A DNA stretch of 42,657 bases from Desulfovibrio sp. (lineage in GTDB: Bacteria > Desulfobacterota > Desulfovibrionia > Desulfovibrionales > Desulfovibrionaceae). Below, one piece after another: positions 32,222-42,639 of this stretch. Position numbers and translations under genes: made by a program. Each line of letters starts with the position of its first letter. Position 1 is the stretch's first letter. A model generated the notes under the pieces. It saw only the letters and a list, made by a program, of their open reading frames with translations. It did no database searches and was not told where the DNA came from. The stretch lies in the NCBI RefSeq assembly GCF_009712225.1, contig NZ_WASP01000010.1, forward strand, positions 1 through 42,657, in the 5' to 3' direction.

Positions 32222-34744
32222 ATGACGCACGAACGCTATAATCCGCAAGCTATCGAAGAAAAATGGCAGGCCCGCTGGCAGGCCGAAAACGCATTCGCCT
32301 GTACCGACAAAAGCGACAAGCCCAAGTACTACGTGCTAGAGATGTTCCCCTATCCTTCGGGCAACATCCATATGGGCCATGTGCGCAACTATGCCATTGG
32401 CGACGTGGTGGCGCGCAGCAAGCGCATGCTGGGCTTTAACGTGTTGCATCCCATGGGTTGGGATGCCTTTGGTCTGCCCGCTGAAAACGCGGCCATCAAA
32501 AACAACACCCACCCGGCCAAGTGGACCTACGCCAATATCGACAACATGCGCGCCCAGCTCAAACGTCTGGGTTATTCCTATGACTGGGATCGCGAAATCG
32601 CCACCTGCCGCCCGGAATATTACCGTTGGGAGCAGATGTTCTTTTTGCGCCTGCTTGAAAAAGGCCTTGTGTACCGCAAAAAGGCCGCGCAAAACTGGTG
32701 CCCCTCGTGTCACACGGTGCTCGCCAACGAACAGGTCATCGACGGCCTGTGCTGGCGTTGCGACAGCCGCGTGGTGCAGAAGGACCTGACCCAGTGGTTC
32801 CTCAAGATCACGGCCTACGGCGACGAGCTGCTGCAAGACCTGCAAACCCTCGAGGGGGGCTGGCCCGATCGCGTTATCGCCATGCAGCGCAACTGGATTG
32901 GCAAATCCACCGGTGCCGCCATCACCTTTGGCATTGAAAATGCCGCCCTGCTGGCCGAGGGAGTCAAGGGTATCGACGTGTTCACCACGCGCCCCGACAC
33001 GCTCTTTGGCGTTACCTTCATGACTCTCGCCCCTGAGCATCCCATGGTGGAAAAGCTCATCGAAGGGTATGAAAAAGCTGATGAAGTGCGTGCATTTGTG
33101 GAACGCATCCGCAACATGGACCGCATCGACCGGCAGTCTGATTCGCTGGAGAAAGAAGGTATCTTTACCGGCGCGTACGCCCTGCATCCCTTTACCGGGC
33201 AGCGCGTGCCGCTGTGGCTGGGCAACTTTGTCCTTGCCGATTACGGCACAGGCGCTGTCATGGGCGTACCCGCGCATGACCAGCGCGACTTTGAATTTGC
33301 CCGCAAGTACGACCTGCCCATCCGCGTGGTCATCAGCCCCAAGGACGAGCAGATCAACCCCGAAACCATGACCGAGGCCTACACCGCCGAGGGCTTCATG
33401 GTTAACTCAGGCTCCTTTGACGGCACCGCCAACGAAGAAGGCAAGGCCGCGGTGGCCCAGGCTCTGGAAAAAGAGAACAAGGGCAAGGCCACCACGCAGT
33501 TCCGCCTGCGCGACTGGAACATCTCGCGCCAGCGTTACTGGGGCGCGCCCATTCCCGTCATTTATTGCGACAAGTGCGGCGTGGTGCCTGAAAAAGAAGA
33601 AAACCTGCCCGTGCTGCTGCCCATGGATGTAAAGATTCGCGAAGACGGTCGCTCTCCCCTCCCGGAAACGCCCGAATTCGCCAGCTGTGTCTGCCCCAAG
33701 TGCGGCGGCGCTGCCCAGCGCGAAATGGATACAATGGATACCTTTGTGGAATCCTCGTGGTATTTCGCCCGCTACACCAGCGCCCGCAATACCGAGGCCC
33801 CCTTTGATGCCGATGCCCTCAAGTACTGGCTGCCTGTGGATCAGTACATCGGCGGTGTTGAACACGCCATTCTGCACCTTTTGTACTCGCGCTTTTTCAC
33901 CAAGGTGCTGCGTGATATGGGCTTCTTCCCCGCTGGGCTTGATGAGCCTTTCGCCAACCTGCTCACTCAGGGCATGGTGCTCAAAGACGGCAGCAAAATG
34001 TCCAAATCCAAGGGTAACGTGGTTGCCCCCTCGGACATGATCGACAAATACGGCGCGGATACCGTGCGCCTTTTCTGCCTGTTTGCCGCGCCAGCAGAAC
34101 GAGACTTTGACTGGTCAGACTCGGGCATTGAAGGTGCTTCGCGCTTCATTGGTCGCGTGTGGCGCCTGTTTGATGACGAAAAAGAACGCTTGCTGCCCCT
34201 CAAGGCCTGCCAGGCAACGGCAGACGACGCCCAGACCGATGAAACACGCGACCTGCGCCGTCGTGAACACCTTACTGTCAAAAAGTGCGGCGAAGACATG
34301 GGCGACCGCTTCCAGTTCAACACGGCCATTGCCGCAGTGATGGAACTGGTCAACGCCATGTATCTTTCGCGCGAAAAGCTGGGCGACAGTGAGGGCGAAC
34401 GCCGAGTGTTCTCCTCGGCCATGGCTTCTGTACTCACCCTGCTTTCGCCCATCACACCCCATGTTTGCGAAGAACTGTGGCAGCGTCTGGGGCACAACAC
34501 GGCTCTTGCAAACGAGCTGATACCCGCGTGGGACGAAACCGCTACCGTGCAGGACATGCTTACCGTGGCCCTGCAGGTCAACGGCAAGCTGCGCGGTACG
34601 GTGCAGATTCCCGCCGCGGCCGACAAGGCCGCCATGGAACAGGCCGCCCTGGCCGATTCCTCTGTGCAGCGCCACATTGATGGTCTTACGGTGCGCAAGG
34701 TGGTTGTGGTTCCCGGCAAGCTGGTGAATATTGTTGCCAACTAG
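32222..34744 (+). CDS. leuS: Leucyl-tRNA synthetase
   Basis: 840-residue class I synthetase. The ATP-binding HIGH motif appears as P-S-G-N-I-H-M-G-H-V-R-N-Y and KMSKS as G-S-K-M-S-K-S-K-G-N. The CP1 editing domain lies between, with T-T-R-P-D-T-L-F-G-V-T (the conserved threonine-rich editing motif) and G-V-P-A-H-D-Q-R-D. A zinc-knuckle-like pair, C-P-S-C...C-W-R-C, is also visible. The C-terminal domain ends V-N-G-K-L-R-G-T-V and V-V-P-G-K-L-V-N-I-V. Only a weak ribosome site precedes ATG 32222. A strong terminator follows. Confidence 0.97.
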   Translation: MTHERYNPQAIEEKWQARWQAENAFACTDKSDKPKYYVLEMFPYPSGNIHMGHVRNYAIGDVVARSKRMLGFNVLHPMGWDAFGLPAENAAIKNNTHPAKWTYANIDNMRAQLKRLGYSYDWDREIATCRPEYYRWEQMFFLRLLEKGLVYRKKAAQNWCPSCHTVLANEQVIDGLCWRCDSRVVQKDLTQWFLKITAYGDELLQDLQTLEGGWPDRVIAMQRNWIGKSTGAAITFGIENAALLAEGVKGIDVFTTRPDTLFGVTFMTLAPEHPMVEKLIEGYEKADEVRAFVERIRNMDRIDRQSDSLEKEGIFTGAYALHPFTGQRVPLWLGNFVLADYGTGAVMGVPAHDQRDFEFARKYDLPIRVVISPKDEQINPETMTEAYTAEGFMVNSGSFDGTANEEGKAAVAQALEKENKGKATTQFRLRDWNISRQRYWGAPIPVIYCDKCGVVPEKEENLPVLLPMDVKIREDGRSPLPETPEFASCVCPKCGGAAQREMDTMDTFVESSWYFARYTSARNTEAPFDADALKYWLPVDQYIGGVEHAILHLLYSRFFTKVLRDMGFFPAGLDEPFANLLTQGMVLKDGSKMSKSKGNVVAPSDMIDKYGADTVRLFCLFAAPAERDFDWSDSGIEGASRFIGRVWRLFDDEKERLLPLKACQATADDAQTDETRDLRRREHLTVKKCGEDMGDRFQFNTAIAAVMELVNAMYLSREKLGDSEGERRVFSSAMASVLTLLSPITPHVCEELWQRLGHNTALANELIPAWDETATVQDMLTVALQVNGKLRGTVQIPAAADKAAMEQAALADSSVQRHIDGLTVRKVVVVPGKLVNIVAN

Positions 34745-34787
34745 GGCCACCACAAAATAATACAGCCACCGCTGTCTTTATAATGAC

Positions 34788-34830
34788 GAAGGGGCGTTTT
34801 TTCGCAGATGAAAAAACGCCCCTTCTTTCT
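34788..34830 (+). terminator. Rho-independent terminator of leuS
   Basis: Perfect 16-bp stem, 34788-34803 with 34810-34825, 6-base loop, followed by TTTCT. The stem itself contains T6/A6. Confidence 0.85.
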
Positions 34831-35031
34831 GTTACCCCTTCCCCGCTATGCCTTTTGTACTTATAATAATTTTCGTTGGCTGTTCTGGCTGGCAAAAAGT
34901 ACGAAAATCAACAGGGTACCATGCAACAGGTTGCAGCCCGCCTGGCTTTTCGCAGCGTTGAGGTTTCAGCGCCATAGCCGTACTGGACGATTTTTCAGCA
35001 TTTTCAGCAATCTTCAGCACCACGGAATCAC
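34831..35031 (+). promoter_or_regulatory. holA upstream region with inverted and direct repeats
   Basis: Between the leuS terminator and holA. It holds ATTTTCGT at 34869-34876 with its complement at 34901-34908, overlapping an AT-rich TTATAATAAT. TTTTCAGCA is directly repeated at 34992-35000 and 35001-35009, with a degenerate third copy (TCTTCAGCA, 35011-35019) ending 12 bases before the ATG. No gene is visible; an 18-codon frame at 34921 has no ribosome site. Confidence 0.4.
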
Positions 35032-36051
35032 ATGAGCGCGGCACATCCCGGTTTTACCTTTCTCGTTTGCCCAGACGGGCAGTTGCTGCGCGCGCGCATG
35101 GAGCAGCTTCTTTCTTCATTCCCGCCCGTATCAGGCCAGTGGGAACGCCACGTGTACTGGGGCGACGAGGAACCCTCGCCCCGCTTTTGGGAGCAGCTCA
35201 CCCTGCAGGGTCTTTTTGGCGCGCCCCGCGTGCTGGTAGTTCGGCAGGCAAACCTGTGGCCCGCCGCTGTGTGGAAGAAGGTTTCGCACGCTCTGGCCCG
35301 CCCCTCTGAGCAGTGCTGGCCGTTTTTCTGTATGGAAGTGGCGTGGGACAAGGGCCAGCCGAAGATTCCGGCCCACATTGCCAAGCTGCGCTGCATGGCC
35401 TTTGCCGACCAGCAAGGCTGGATCTGGCGGCAGGACGGCCTGAACGAAAGGGCCGTGAAAAAGCACGTGCTGCAACGCTCGCACGAGCTTGGTCTGCGTT
35501 TTGAGCAGGATGCCCTGGAACAGTTTTGTGCATCGGTGCCGCCAGATGCACAGGCCATTGAAAACGAACTGCACAAGCTGCAACTGCTGCGCAATGCCGC
35601 GCAGGATGTTGCTCACGAGAACCCGCAAACCCCGGAATCGGGCAACATCACCCTGGCCATGACCGCCACAGCCTCATGGAACCCGGAATGCAATGTTTTC
35701 GACTGCATCCGTCACATGGAGGCGGGCAACCTCAGCGCTGTGTGGAAGGAACTTTCGCGCAGTCAGGATGGCGACAGCCTGTTGTTTTCACTGCTGGCCC
35801 TCCTGGCCCGCGAACTGCGACTGCTCTGGCAGTTGTGGGCGGGCGAAAAGGTGCGGGTACACCCCAACGAGGCGGCCTTTAAAAAGCAGCTGGCCACCCG
35901 CCTTGGTCCGGCAGTGCTGGCCGAGTGCATGTCTACGATCATGGATGCGGAATTACAGGTGAAGAGTGGTCGCCGCTCGCCCGGGCAAAGCCTCGACTAC
36001 CTTGCGGCCCGCATGACCGATCTTTTTGCAACAGGCCGCACCCGCGCCTGA
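35032..36051 (+). CDS. holA: DNA polymerase III delta subunit
   Basis: 339-residue clamp-loader subunit that opens the beta sliding clamp. The N-terminal F-L-V-C-P-D-G-Q-L-L and G-L-F-G-A-P-R-V-L-V-V-R are typical; the middle has L-N-E-R-A-V-K-K-H-V and A-I-E-N-E-L-H-K-L, matching the delta domain II/III region, and the C-terminus shows an L-A-R-E-L-R-L-L-W-Q-L helix. Delta proteins are weakly conserved, so the call rests on overall pattern plus its place after leuS. The ribosome site is weak. A 270-base gap follows. Confidence 0.88.
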   Translation: MSAAHPGFTFLVCPDGQLLRARMEQLLSSFPPVSGQWERHVYWGDEEPSPRFWEQLTLQGLFGAPRVLVVRQANLWPAAVWKKVSHALARPSEQCWPFFCMEVAWDKGQPKIPAHIAKLRCMAFADQQGWIWRQDGLNERAVKKHVLQRSHELGLRFEQDALEQFCASVPPDAQAIENELHKLQLLRNAAQDVAHENPQTPESGNITLAMTATASWNPECNVFDCIRHMEAGNLSAVWKELSRSQDGDSLLFSLLALLARELRLLWQLWAGEKVRVHPNEAAFKKQLATRLGPAVLAECMSTIMDAELQVKSGRRSPGQSLDYLAARMTDLFATGRTRA

Positions 36052-36321
36052 AACGTTTTCTGAACCAGCCTCTTGATCTGGCAGTCTCATCTGCGACTGC
36101 AACATAGCGCGGCCCGCAGCAAACGCCAGACTCACAGCGTCAGTTTGCAGCAGCGGTCTTGCCAAAGGTCATTTCGTGCATACCATGCTGAGACGTCAGC
36201 AGACGCTATGCCACAGCTGATGTCCATTTTTGCTTGGATCAGTGCACCACAAAGGGTTTACGGGTATGGCCCGCCTTTAGTCGGCCCTGCCCCTTGCGCA
36301 ACCATCAAGACTGCTTAACTT
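36052..36321. other. 270-base gap between holA and radC
   Basis: No reading frame with a ribosome site, no clear terminator for holA and no convincing promoter. Only short imperfect inverted repeats are visible, for example GCAAAC near 36119 with GTTTGC near 36144. Confidence 0.5.
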
Positions 36322-37014
36322 ATGACAGCAAAGCCAACTTCCACCCCGCCCACATGCCTGGGGCACCGTGAGCGGCTGCGGCAGAGACTTGAAATCGAAC
36401 CCACGGCAGTGGCAGATTATGAAGTACTGGAGCTGCTGCTTGGTTATGGCCTGACCCGCAAGGACACCAAGCCGCTGGCCAAGGAACTGCTGCAGCGGTT
36501 CGGCAGTATAAAGGGCGCACTGGACGCAAGGCCGGAGGAACTGCTTGAAGTTCCCGGTTTTGGACAGGGATTGGTAGCCTTGTGGCGGGTTCTGGGCGAA
36601 ACAAGGGCGCGCTATGCTGCTTCGGAAGTGCGCCAGCGTGAGGTTCTGGCAACGCCAGAGGCCGTGGCCCGCATGGCGCAGGCCCGGCTGGGAACAAATC
36701 CGCACGAGGAATGCTGGCTTGCACTGGTAGACAGGCGTAACCGCCTGATGGCCTGGGAACGTTTGCGCAGGGGCGGCATTGCAGAAGTTGCAATATATCC
36801 GCGGGACGTACTTGAAGCGGCCCTGCTGCGTAAAGCCAGCGGTATCATTCTGGTGCACAACCATCCCGGCGGCAATCCCGCGCCCTCGCAGGAAGACCGC
36901 CTGCTCACAGAAGAACTGCAAAGACTGGCACCCCGCATGGGGCTGCGCTTTCTGGATCATGTCATCGTTACGGATGGAGACTGCTACAGCATAACGCAAT
37001 CGCAACGCATTTGA
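36322..37014 (+). CDS. radC: RadC/JAB domain protein
   Basis: 230-residue protein. The N-terminal helix-hairpin-helix region (G-H-R-E-R-L-R-Q-R and L-L-E-V-P-G-F-G) is joined to a C-terminal JAMM domain with the metal motif [15 protein letters not shown]. The usual R-x-G-x-x-x-x-x-x-x-x-x-R-D/E-V-x-x-x-A-L pattern is present ([18 protein letters not shown]). Despite its name, RadC is not a proven repair protein and its biochemical activity is unsettled. The ribosome site is poor. lon starts 26 bases downstream. Confidence 0.92.
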   Translation: MTAKPTSTPPTCLGHRERLRQRLEIEPTAVADYEVLELLLGYGLTRKDTKPLAKELLQRFGSIKGALDARPEELLEVPGFGQGLVALWRVLGETRARYAASEVRQREVLATPEAVARMAQARLGTNPHEECWLALVDRRNRLMAWERLRRGGIAEVAIYPRDVLEAALLRKASGIILVHNHPGGNPAPSQEDRLLTEELQRLAPRMGLRFLDHVIVTDGDCYSITQSQRI

Positions 37015-37040
37015 ATCGAAAGCAGTCGGGGAGAATATAT

Positions 37041-39638
37041 ATGGCTGACATCAATGAAAAAGATATTTTGCTGCACCAGGGTGAACCCGCTGAGGCAGAA
37101 CCTGCCATCGACGCGGAACAGGGCAAAACCGAGCTGAGCGCTGCCGAAGCGCTGGAGCATGAAGGTGGCCTCAACACGGCCGCGCAGAGTATCCCCGATA
37201 CTCTGCCCGTACTGCCCGTGCGCGATGTGGTGATTTTCAACTACATGATTCTGCCGCTGTTTATCGGGCGCGACAAATCCGTTCAGGCGGTGGACGCAGC
37301 CCTCAAGACAGGCCGGCACCTTCTGGTGTGTGCGCAAAAGGAAGAATCCACCGAAGATCCCAAGCCCGAAGACCTCTATGAAGTGGGCACGGTGGTGCAG
37401 GTCATGCGCATGCTCAAAATGCCCGATTCGCGGGTAAAGATTCTTGTGCAGGGCGTCAGCCGCGCCCGCGTAACCGGCTACCGGCAGGTTGAGCCTTTCC
37501 TTGAGGCGCGCATAGAAACCCTGCCCGAGCAGATCCCCGTGGTGGACGCCACGGTGGAAGCGCTGCTGCGCTCTGTGCGTGAGCAGAGTGAAAAGGTGCT
37601 GACCCTGCGCGGTCTTTCGTCGCCCGACGTACTCTCCGTTTTGCAGGGCGTGGATGACCCAGGCCGACTGGCCGACCTCATCGCCGCCAATATGCGCATG
37701 AAAACCGCCGATGCCCAGCGCATCCTGGAAGCGGAAAATCCCATCGACCGCCTCATGCTGGTCAATACCCAGTTGCAGCGCGAGGTGGAAGTTGCCACCG
37801 TGCAGGCGCGCATCCAGAGTTCGGCCCGCGAAGGCATGGACAAGGCACAGAAAGATTATTTTCTGCGCGAACAGCTCAAGGCCATTCGCAGCGAGCTGGG
37901 CGACAAGGATGAAGACGGCGAGCAGGAACTGGAAAATCTCAAGCTGGCCCTCGATAAGGCCGGGCTGCCCAAAGACGTGCGCAAGGAAGCCGACAAGCAG
38001 CTGCGCCGCCTTTCGAGCATGCACGCCGATTCTTCCGAGGCCAACGTTGTACGCACCTACCTTGACTGGCTGGTGGAACTGCCGTGGAAGAAGCTCTCGC
38101 GTGACAGACTCGACATCGTCAACGCCAAGGAAATTCTGGACGAAGACCACTGCGGGCTGGAAAAAATCAAGGACCGTATCCTTGAATTCCTGAGCGTGCG
38201 CAAGCTTAACCCGCAGTCCAAAGGCCCCATCCTTTGCTTTGCTGGCCCTCCTGGCGTAGGTAAAACCTCGCTGGGCCGTTCAATCGCGCGGGCGCTGGGC
38301 CGCAAGTTCCAGCGGCTTTCGCTGGGTGGCATGCACGACGAGGCAGAAATTCGCGGCCATCGTCGCACCTATATCGGGGCCATGCCCGGGCGCATCATTC
38401 AGGCGCTCAAGCAGGCTGGCACTCGCAATCCTGTGATTGTACTTGATGAAGTGGACAAGCTGGGTGCCGATTTCAGGGGTGACCCTTCGTCGGCCCTGCT
38501 GGAAGTGCTCGACCCGGAACAGAACAACACCTTCAGCGACCACTACCTGAATGTACCCTTTGACCTTTCAAAGGTTATGTTTCTGTGCACGGCCAACCAT
38601 CTGGAAACCATCCCGGCCGCCCTGCGCGACCGTATGGAAGTCATTTCGCTGCCCGGTTACACCATGCAGGAAAAGGCCCAGATTGCCCGTGTTCACCTGC
38701 TGCCCAAAAAGATTGCAGACAATGGACTTGCCCTCAAGGATGTGGAGCTGACCGAAGCAGCACTTGAAAAGGTCATCAAGGAATACACCCGCGAGGCTGG
38801 CCTGCGTAACCTTGAACGCGAGCTGTCGTCCATTTGCCGCAAGTTGGCCCGCCGTAAGGCCGAGGGTAAAAAGCCCCCCTTCACGGTAGACGTGGCCGAT
38901 GTGGAAAAACTGCTGGGCGCTCCGCGCTTTATTGAAGACGAGAAGGAAAAGAAGCTTATGCCCGGCATGGCTCTGGGCCTGGCCTGGACCCCTGCTGGCG
39001 GCGAGGTGCTTACAGTCGAAGCTACAGTTATGAAGGGCAAGGGCGGCCTTACCCTTACCGGACAACTTGGTGACGTGATGAAGGAAAGCGCGCAGGCGGC
39101 CCTGAGCTACATTCGCAGCCGTGCGGATGACCTGGGTGTGGAGCACGACTTTGTGACCAAGTACGACCTGCACGTGCATGTGCCTGCGGGGGCTACCCCC
39201 AAGGACGGCCCCTCTGCTGGTGTTACGCTGACTACCGCGCTTATTTCCGCGCTCAGCGGGCGTAGTGTTCGCGCCGATCTGTGCATGACCGGCGAAATAA
39301 CCCTGCAGGGTCGGGTGCTGCCCGTTGGCGGCATCAAGGAAAAGATTCTGGCTGGTGTGGCCCGCGGCCTCAAGCATGTGGCCATTCCGCACCAGAATGT
39401 CAAAGATCTTGAAGATGTGCCCAAGGAACTGCTCAAGCGCATCACCGTGCACCTGGTGCACCACTATGACGAGCTGCTGCCTCTGGTTTTTGAAACCAAG
39501 GGAGGACGAGGCAACTCTGCAGCTGGCAAAACCGGCGGCAAGGGCAAAAGCAAGGTGGAAGAACCCGCCGGTGCCGCCGCCAAGGCCAAGCCGGCAGGCG
39601 GCAAAACCAGCAAAAGACCTGCTGAAGCCGGAGCCTGA
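37041..39638 (+). CDS. lon: ATP-dependent protease Lon (LonA)
   Basis: 865-residue cytoplasmic AAA+ serine protease that removes misfolded and regulatory proteins. The N-terminal substrate domain starts at about 60 ([12 protein letters not shown]). Walker A is G402-P-P-G-V-G-K408-T; Walker B is V-I-V-L-D-E-V-D-K. The protease domain has S725 in K-D-G-P-S-A-G-V-T and the lysine of the dyad in G-G-I-K-E-K. E. coli Lon has 784 residues; the excess is a 55-residue charged N-terminal extension and a 55-residue Gly/Ala/Lys/Pro tail. GGGGAG precedes ATG 37041. prmC follows in 5 bases. Confidence 0.97.
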   Translation: MADINEKDILLHQGEPAEAEPAIDAEQGKTELSAAEALEHEGGLNTAAQSIPDTLPVLPVRDVVIFNYMILPLFIGRDKSVQAVDAALKTGRHLLVCAQKEESTEDPKPEDLYEVGTVVQVMRMLKMPDSRVKILVQGVSRARVTGYRQVEPFLEARIETLPEQIPVVDATVEALLRSVREQSEKVLTLRGLSSPDVLSVLQGVDDPGRLADLIAANMRMKTADAQRILEAENPIDRLMLVNTQLQREVEVATVQARIQSSAREGMDKAQKDYFLREQLKAIRSELGDKDEDGEQELENLKLALDKAGLPKDVRKEADKQLRRLSSMHADSSEANVVRTYLDWLVELPWKKLSRDRLDIVNAKEILDEDHCGLEKIKDRILEFLSVRKLNPQSKGPILCFAGPPGVGKTSLGRSIARALGRKFQRLSLGGMHDEAEIRGHRRTYIGAMPGRIIQALKQAGTRNPVIVLDEVDKLGADFRGDPSSALLEVLDPEQNNTFSDHYLNVPFDLSKVMFLCTANHLETIPAALRDRMEVISLPGYTMQEKAQIARVHLLPKKIADNGLALKDVELTEAALEKVIKEYTREAGLRNLERELSSICRKLARRKAEGKKPPFTVDVADVEKLLGAPRFIEDEKEKKLMPGMALGLAWTPAGGEVLTVEATVMKGKGGLTLTGQLGDVMKESAQAALSYIRSRADDLGVEHDFVTKYDLHVHVPAGATPKDGPSAGVTLTTALISALSGRSVRADLCMTGEITLQGRVLPVGGIKEKILAGVARGLKHVAIPHQNVKDLEDVPKELLKRITVHLVHHYDELLPLVFETKGGRGNSAAGKTGGKGKSKVEEPAGAAAKAKPAGGKTSKRPAEAGA

Positions 39639-39643
39639 GATCT

Positions 39644-40510
39644 GTGCGTCTCAAACAATATATAGATGAAGCAACTGCGCAACTGACAAAGGCGGGGGTA
39701 GACAGCCCCCGCCTTTGCGCAGAAGTGCTGGCGCGTGAAGTATTGGGGGACGATACTGCTGGCTCTGCCCGCCTTTTCTGTATTCTTGAGGCCGGACGCG
39801 AGATCGAAGCGGATGCACTGGAGCGGCTGCATGCACTGGTTGCACAGCGCAGCACTGGCCAGCCGCTGGCACAGATCGTTGGCCGCAAGGAATTTTATGG
39901 TCGTGACTTTTCAGTTACCCGCCATACGCTTATTCCCCGACCAGAAACAGAACTGCTGGTAGACACGGCCATTGAGCTGCTGCCGCAGACCCCCCTGCAC
40001 TTTGCCGACCTTGGCACGGGTACGGGATGCATTGGCCTTACACTGCTGGCGGAAAGCCCAAACTGGAAAGGGCTGCTCATGGATCTCTGCCCTCACGCCG
40101 CCGGGGTTGCCGCCACAAATGCACGACTACTGGGCGTGCAGGACCGGGCGACAATTCTACGCGCTGACATGCAGCGTGCGCCGCTCAAGGCAGAATCATT
40201 ACAGTTGGTTGTGAGCAACCCACCCTACATTGCCGAGGCCGAACGCCATATGGTTATGGATGAAGTGCTGCACAACGAACCCCACAGCGCCCTGTTTTCT
40301 GAAAACAACGGGCTTCTGCACCTTGCGGCTGTTATCAATGCAGCCGCCCATGCCCTTAAGAACGGTGGATGGGTACTGCTTGAACACGGCGCCGCTCAAG
40401 GAAAAGCCGTGCACGATCTGCTCGCAGCAAGCGGTATTTTCAAAAAAATTGAAAATAAACGGGACATTGCCCAATTAGACCGTTGCACATTGGCTCGAAA
40501 AGGGCTATAA
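39644..40510 (+). CDS. prmC: Peptide chain release factor N5-glutamine methyltransferase
   Basis: 288-residue SAM enzyme that methylates the Gln of the GGQ motif in release factors 1 and 2. The N-terminal helical domain includes Y-G-R-D-F-S-V-T-R-H-T-L-I-P-R-P-E-T-E. Motif I is L-G-T-G-T-G-C-I-G and the catalytic tetrad N-P-P-Y lies in V-S-N-P-P-Y-I-A, which separates it from general methyltransferases. The start is GTG at 39644, 5 bases after lon, with a weak ribosome site, so coupling is likely. A stem-loop (40519-40523 plus 40525-40530 with 40534-40539 plus 40542-40546) follows the stop without a T-run. Confidence 0.94.
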   Translation: MRLKQYIDEATAQLTKAGVDSPRLCAEVLAREVLGDDTAGSARLFCILEAGREIEADALERLHALVAQRSTGQPLAQIVGRKEFYGRDFSVTRHTLIPRPETELLVDTAIELLPQTPLHFADLGTGTGCIGLTLLAESPNWKGLLMDLCPHAAGVAATNARLLGVQDRATILRADMQRAPLKAESLQLVVSNPPYIAEAERHMVMDEVLHNEPHSALFSENNGLLHLAAVINAAAHALKNGGWVLLEHGAAQGKAVHDLLAASGIFKKIENKRDIAQLDRCTLARKGL

Positions 40511-40599
40511 GGCCAAATCGTTTCCGCGCTGATAGCGCGAAAAACGGTAAAAAGCAGCACGGCTCACCATAATTTGAAAAAAATTGAGCCAAAGCGAAA

Positions 40600-40635
40600 A
40601 TTTTGCTTGCCAAGCAAAATGAAAGTCGCTAATAA
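40600..40635 (+). promoter_or_regulatory. Candidate promoter of the tRNA-tuf cluster, with palindrome
   Basis: TTGCCA (40607-40612), 17 bases, TAATAA (40630-40635), 11 bases before the first tRNA. The -35 lies in the turn of a perfect hairpin: 40600-40608 with 40612-40620, loop GCC. The -10 match is only moderate. Confidence 0.45.
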
Positions 40636-40646
40636 GCTGTGTTGCC

Positions 40647-40722
40647 GCTGGCGTAGCTCAACTGGCAGAGCAGCTGATTTGTAATCAGCAGGTTGCGGGT
40701 TCGAGTCCCATCGCCAGCTCCA
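40647..40722 (+). tRNA. tRNA-Thr (anticodon TGT)
   Basis: 76 bases including an encoded CCA. Acceptor arms GCTGGCG (40647-40653) and CGCCAGC (40712-40718) pair fully; the anticodon loop is TTTGTAA with TGT; the T-arm GCGGGTTCGAGTCCCAT is standard. First of three tRNAs upstream of tuf. Confidence 0.96.
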
Positions 40723-40768
40723 CAAGAAGCTGAACGAAGATCGGACTATCCGACTTTGCGGCACGAGT

Positions 40769-40854
40769 GGAGGGGTTCCCGAGTGGCCAAAGGGAACAGA
40801 CTGTAAATCTGTCGTCGTAAGACTTCGGTGGTTCAAATCCACCCCCCTCCACCA
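40769..40854 (+). tRNA. tRNA-Tyr (anticodon GTA)
   Basis: 86 bases with encoded CCA and a long variable arm, as expected for bacterial tRNA-Tyr. Acceptor GGAGGGG (40769-40775) pairs with CCCCTCC (40844-40850); anticodon GTA lies in CTGTAAA. Confidence 0.96.
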
Positions 40855-40954
40855 CCACTTTTCCGTCGCCAAATACTGGACGGTTGGTGGCTGGTTTGAA
40901 TAAACTGCCTTGGCTGTAGGAGACAGGAAGCCTGTCGGGGAACTACGGTAGCGT

Positions 40955-41030
40955 GCGGGAATAGCTCAACGGCTAGAGCATCAGCCTTCCAAGCTGAGGG
41001 TTGCGGGTTCGAATCCCGTTTCCCGCTCCA
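40955..41030 (+). tRNA. tRNA-Gly (anticodon TCC)
   Basis: 76 bases with encoded CCA. Acceptor GCGGGAA (40955-40961) pairs with TTCCCGC (41020-41026); anticodon TCC lies in CTTCCAA. A small hairpin (GACAGG-AAG-CCTGTC, 40922-40936) precedes it. Confidence 0.96.
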
Positions 41031-41168
41031 AAATCCTGCCTGATTCCGCCTCCCCCTCAGTCACCTTGTCCGCCAATGCACGTTCCCTGGTGTCCAGGGA
41101 CTGAATGCGGATAGCGGGCCGCCCAACGGAACTTCCCACTGCCGCAGCCGTTACGCGAGGAGCAGGCG

Positions 41169-41198
41169 TTACAGCTCAATACAAATTCAAAATAGAAT
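41169..41198 (+). promoter_or_regulatory. Candidate tuf promoter
   Basis: TTACAG (41169-41174), 18 bases, TAGAAT (41193-41198) in a sharply AT-rich patch, giving a leader of about 45 bases. Further upstream is a 7-bp hairpin (41084-41090 with 41094-41100). Confidence 0.5.
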
Positions 41199-41248
41199 TT
41201 AGTAACGCAGGTAAAACGCAAACATTTTTTTCTCCAGGGAGACGTACA

Positions 41249-42442
<1,194 letters not shown>

Positions 42443-42445
42443 CAT

Positions 42446-42595
42446 ATGCGTATCAATATCATTCTGGCCTGCACCGAGTGCAAGCGTCGCAACTACAGCA
42501 CCCGGAAGAACAAGAAAAACACTACCGGTCGGCTGGAAATGAAAAAATATTGTCCCTGGGATAAGAAGCACACTGTGCATCGCGAAACCAGGTAA
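42446..42595 (+). CDS. rpmG: Large ribosomal subunit protein bL33
   Basis: 49-residue basic protein of the 50S subunit, too short for many gene callers. Sequence begins [20 protein letters not shown] and ends [10 protein letters not shown], as in L33. The first zinc knuckle C-T-E-C is intact, but the second is Y-C-P-W-D, with Asp where the zinc-binding form has a second Cys. It starts 3 bases after the tuf stop with no own Shine-Dalgarno, so translation is probably coupled to tuf. Confidence 0.95.
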   Translation: MRINIILACTECKRRNYSTRKNKKNTTGRLEMKKYCPWDKKHTVHRETR

Positions 42596-42609
42596 TATAA
42601 ACTTCCGCC

Positions 42610-42630
42610 GGGGGGGGGTTAACCCCCCCG
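42610..42630 (+). other. G-run/C-run palindrome between rpmG and the next tRNA
   Basis: Nine G (42610-42618), TTAA, seven C (42623-42629). The 18-base core GGGGGGGTTAACCCCCCC (42612-42629) is a perfect palindrome and a 7-bp all-GC hairpin in RNA. It lies 14 bases after the rpmG stop and about 10 before the tRNA, where it could mark a processing or transcript end. Confidence 0.6.
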
Positions 42631-42639
42631 ACCGTGTGC

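Noticed and set aside
34921..34977. 18-codon small frame upstream of holA
   Set aside because: No Shine-Dalgarno and no conserved feature; chance frames of this length are frequent.
36984..38150. 388-codon minus-strand open frame over lon
   Set aside because: Antisense shadow; lon in the other strand is complete with all catalytic motifs.
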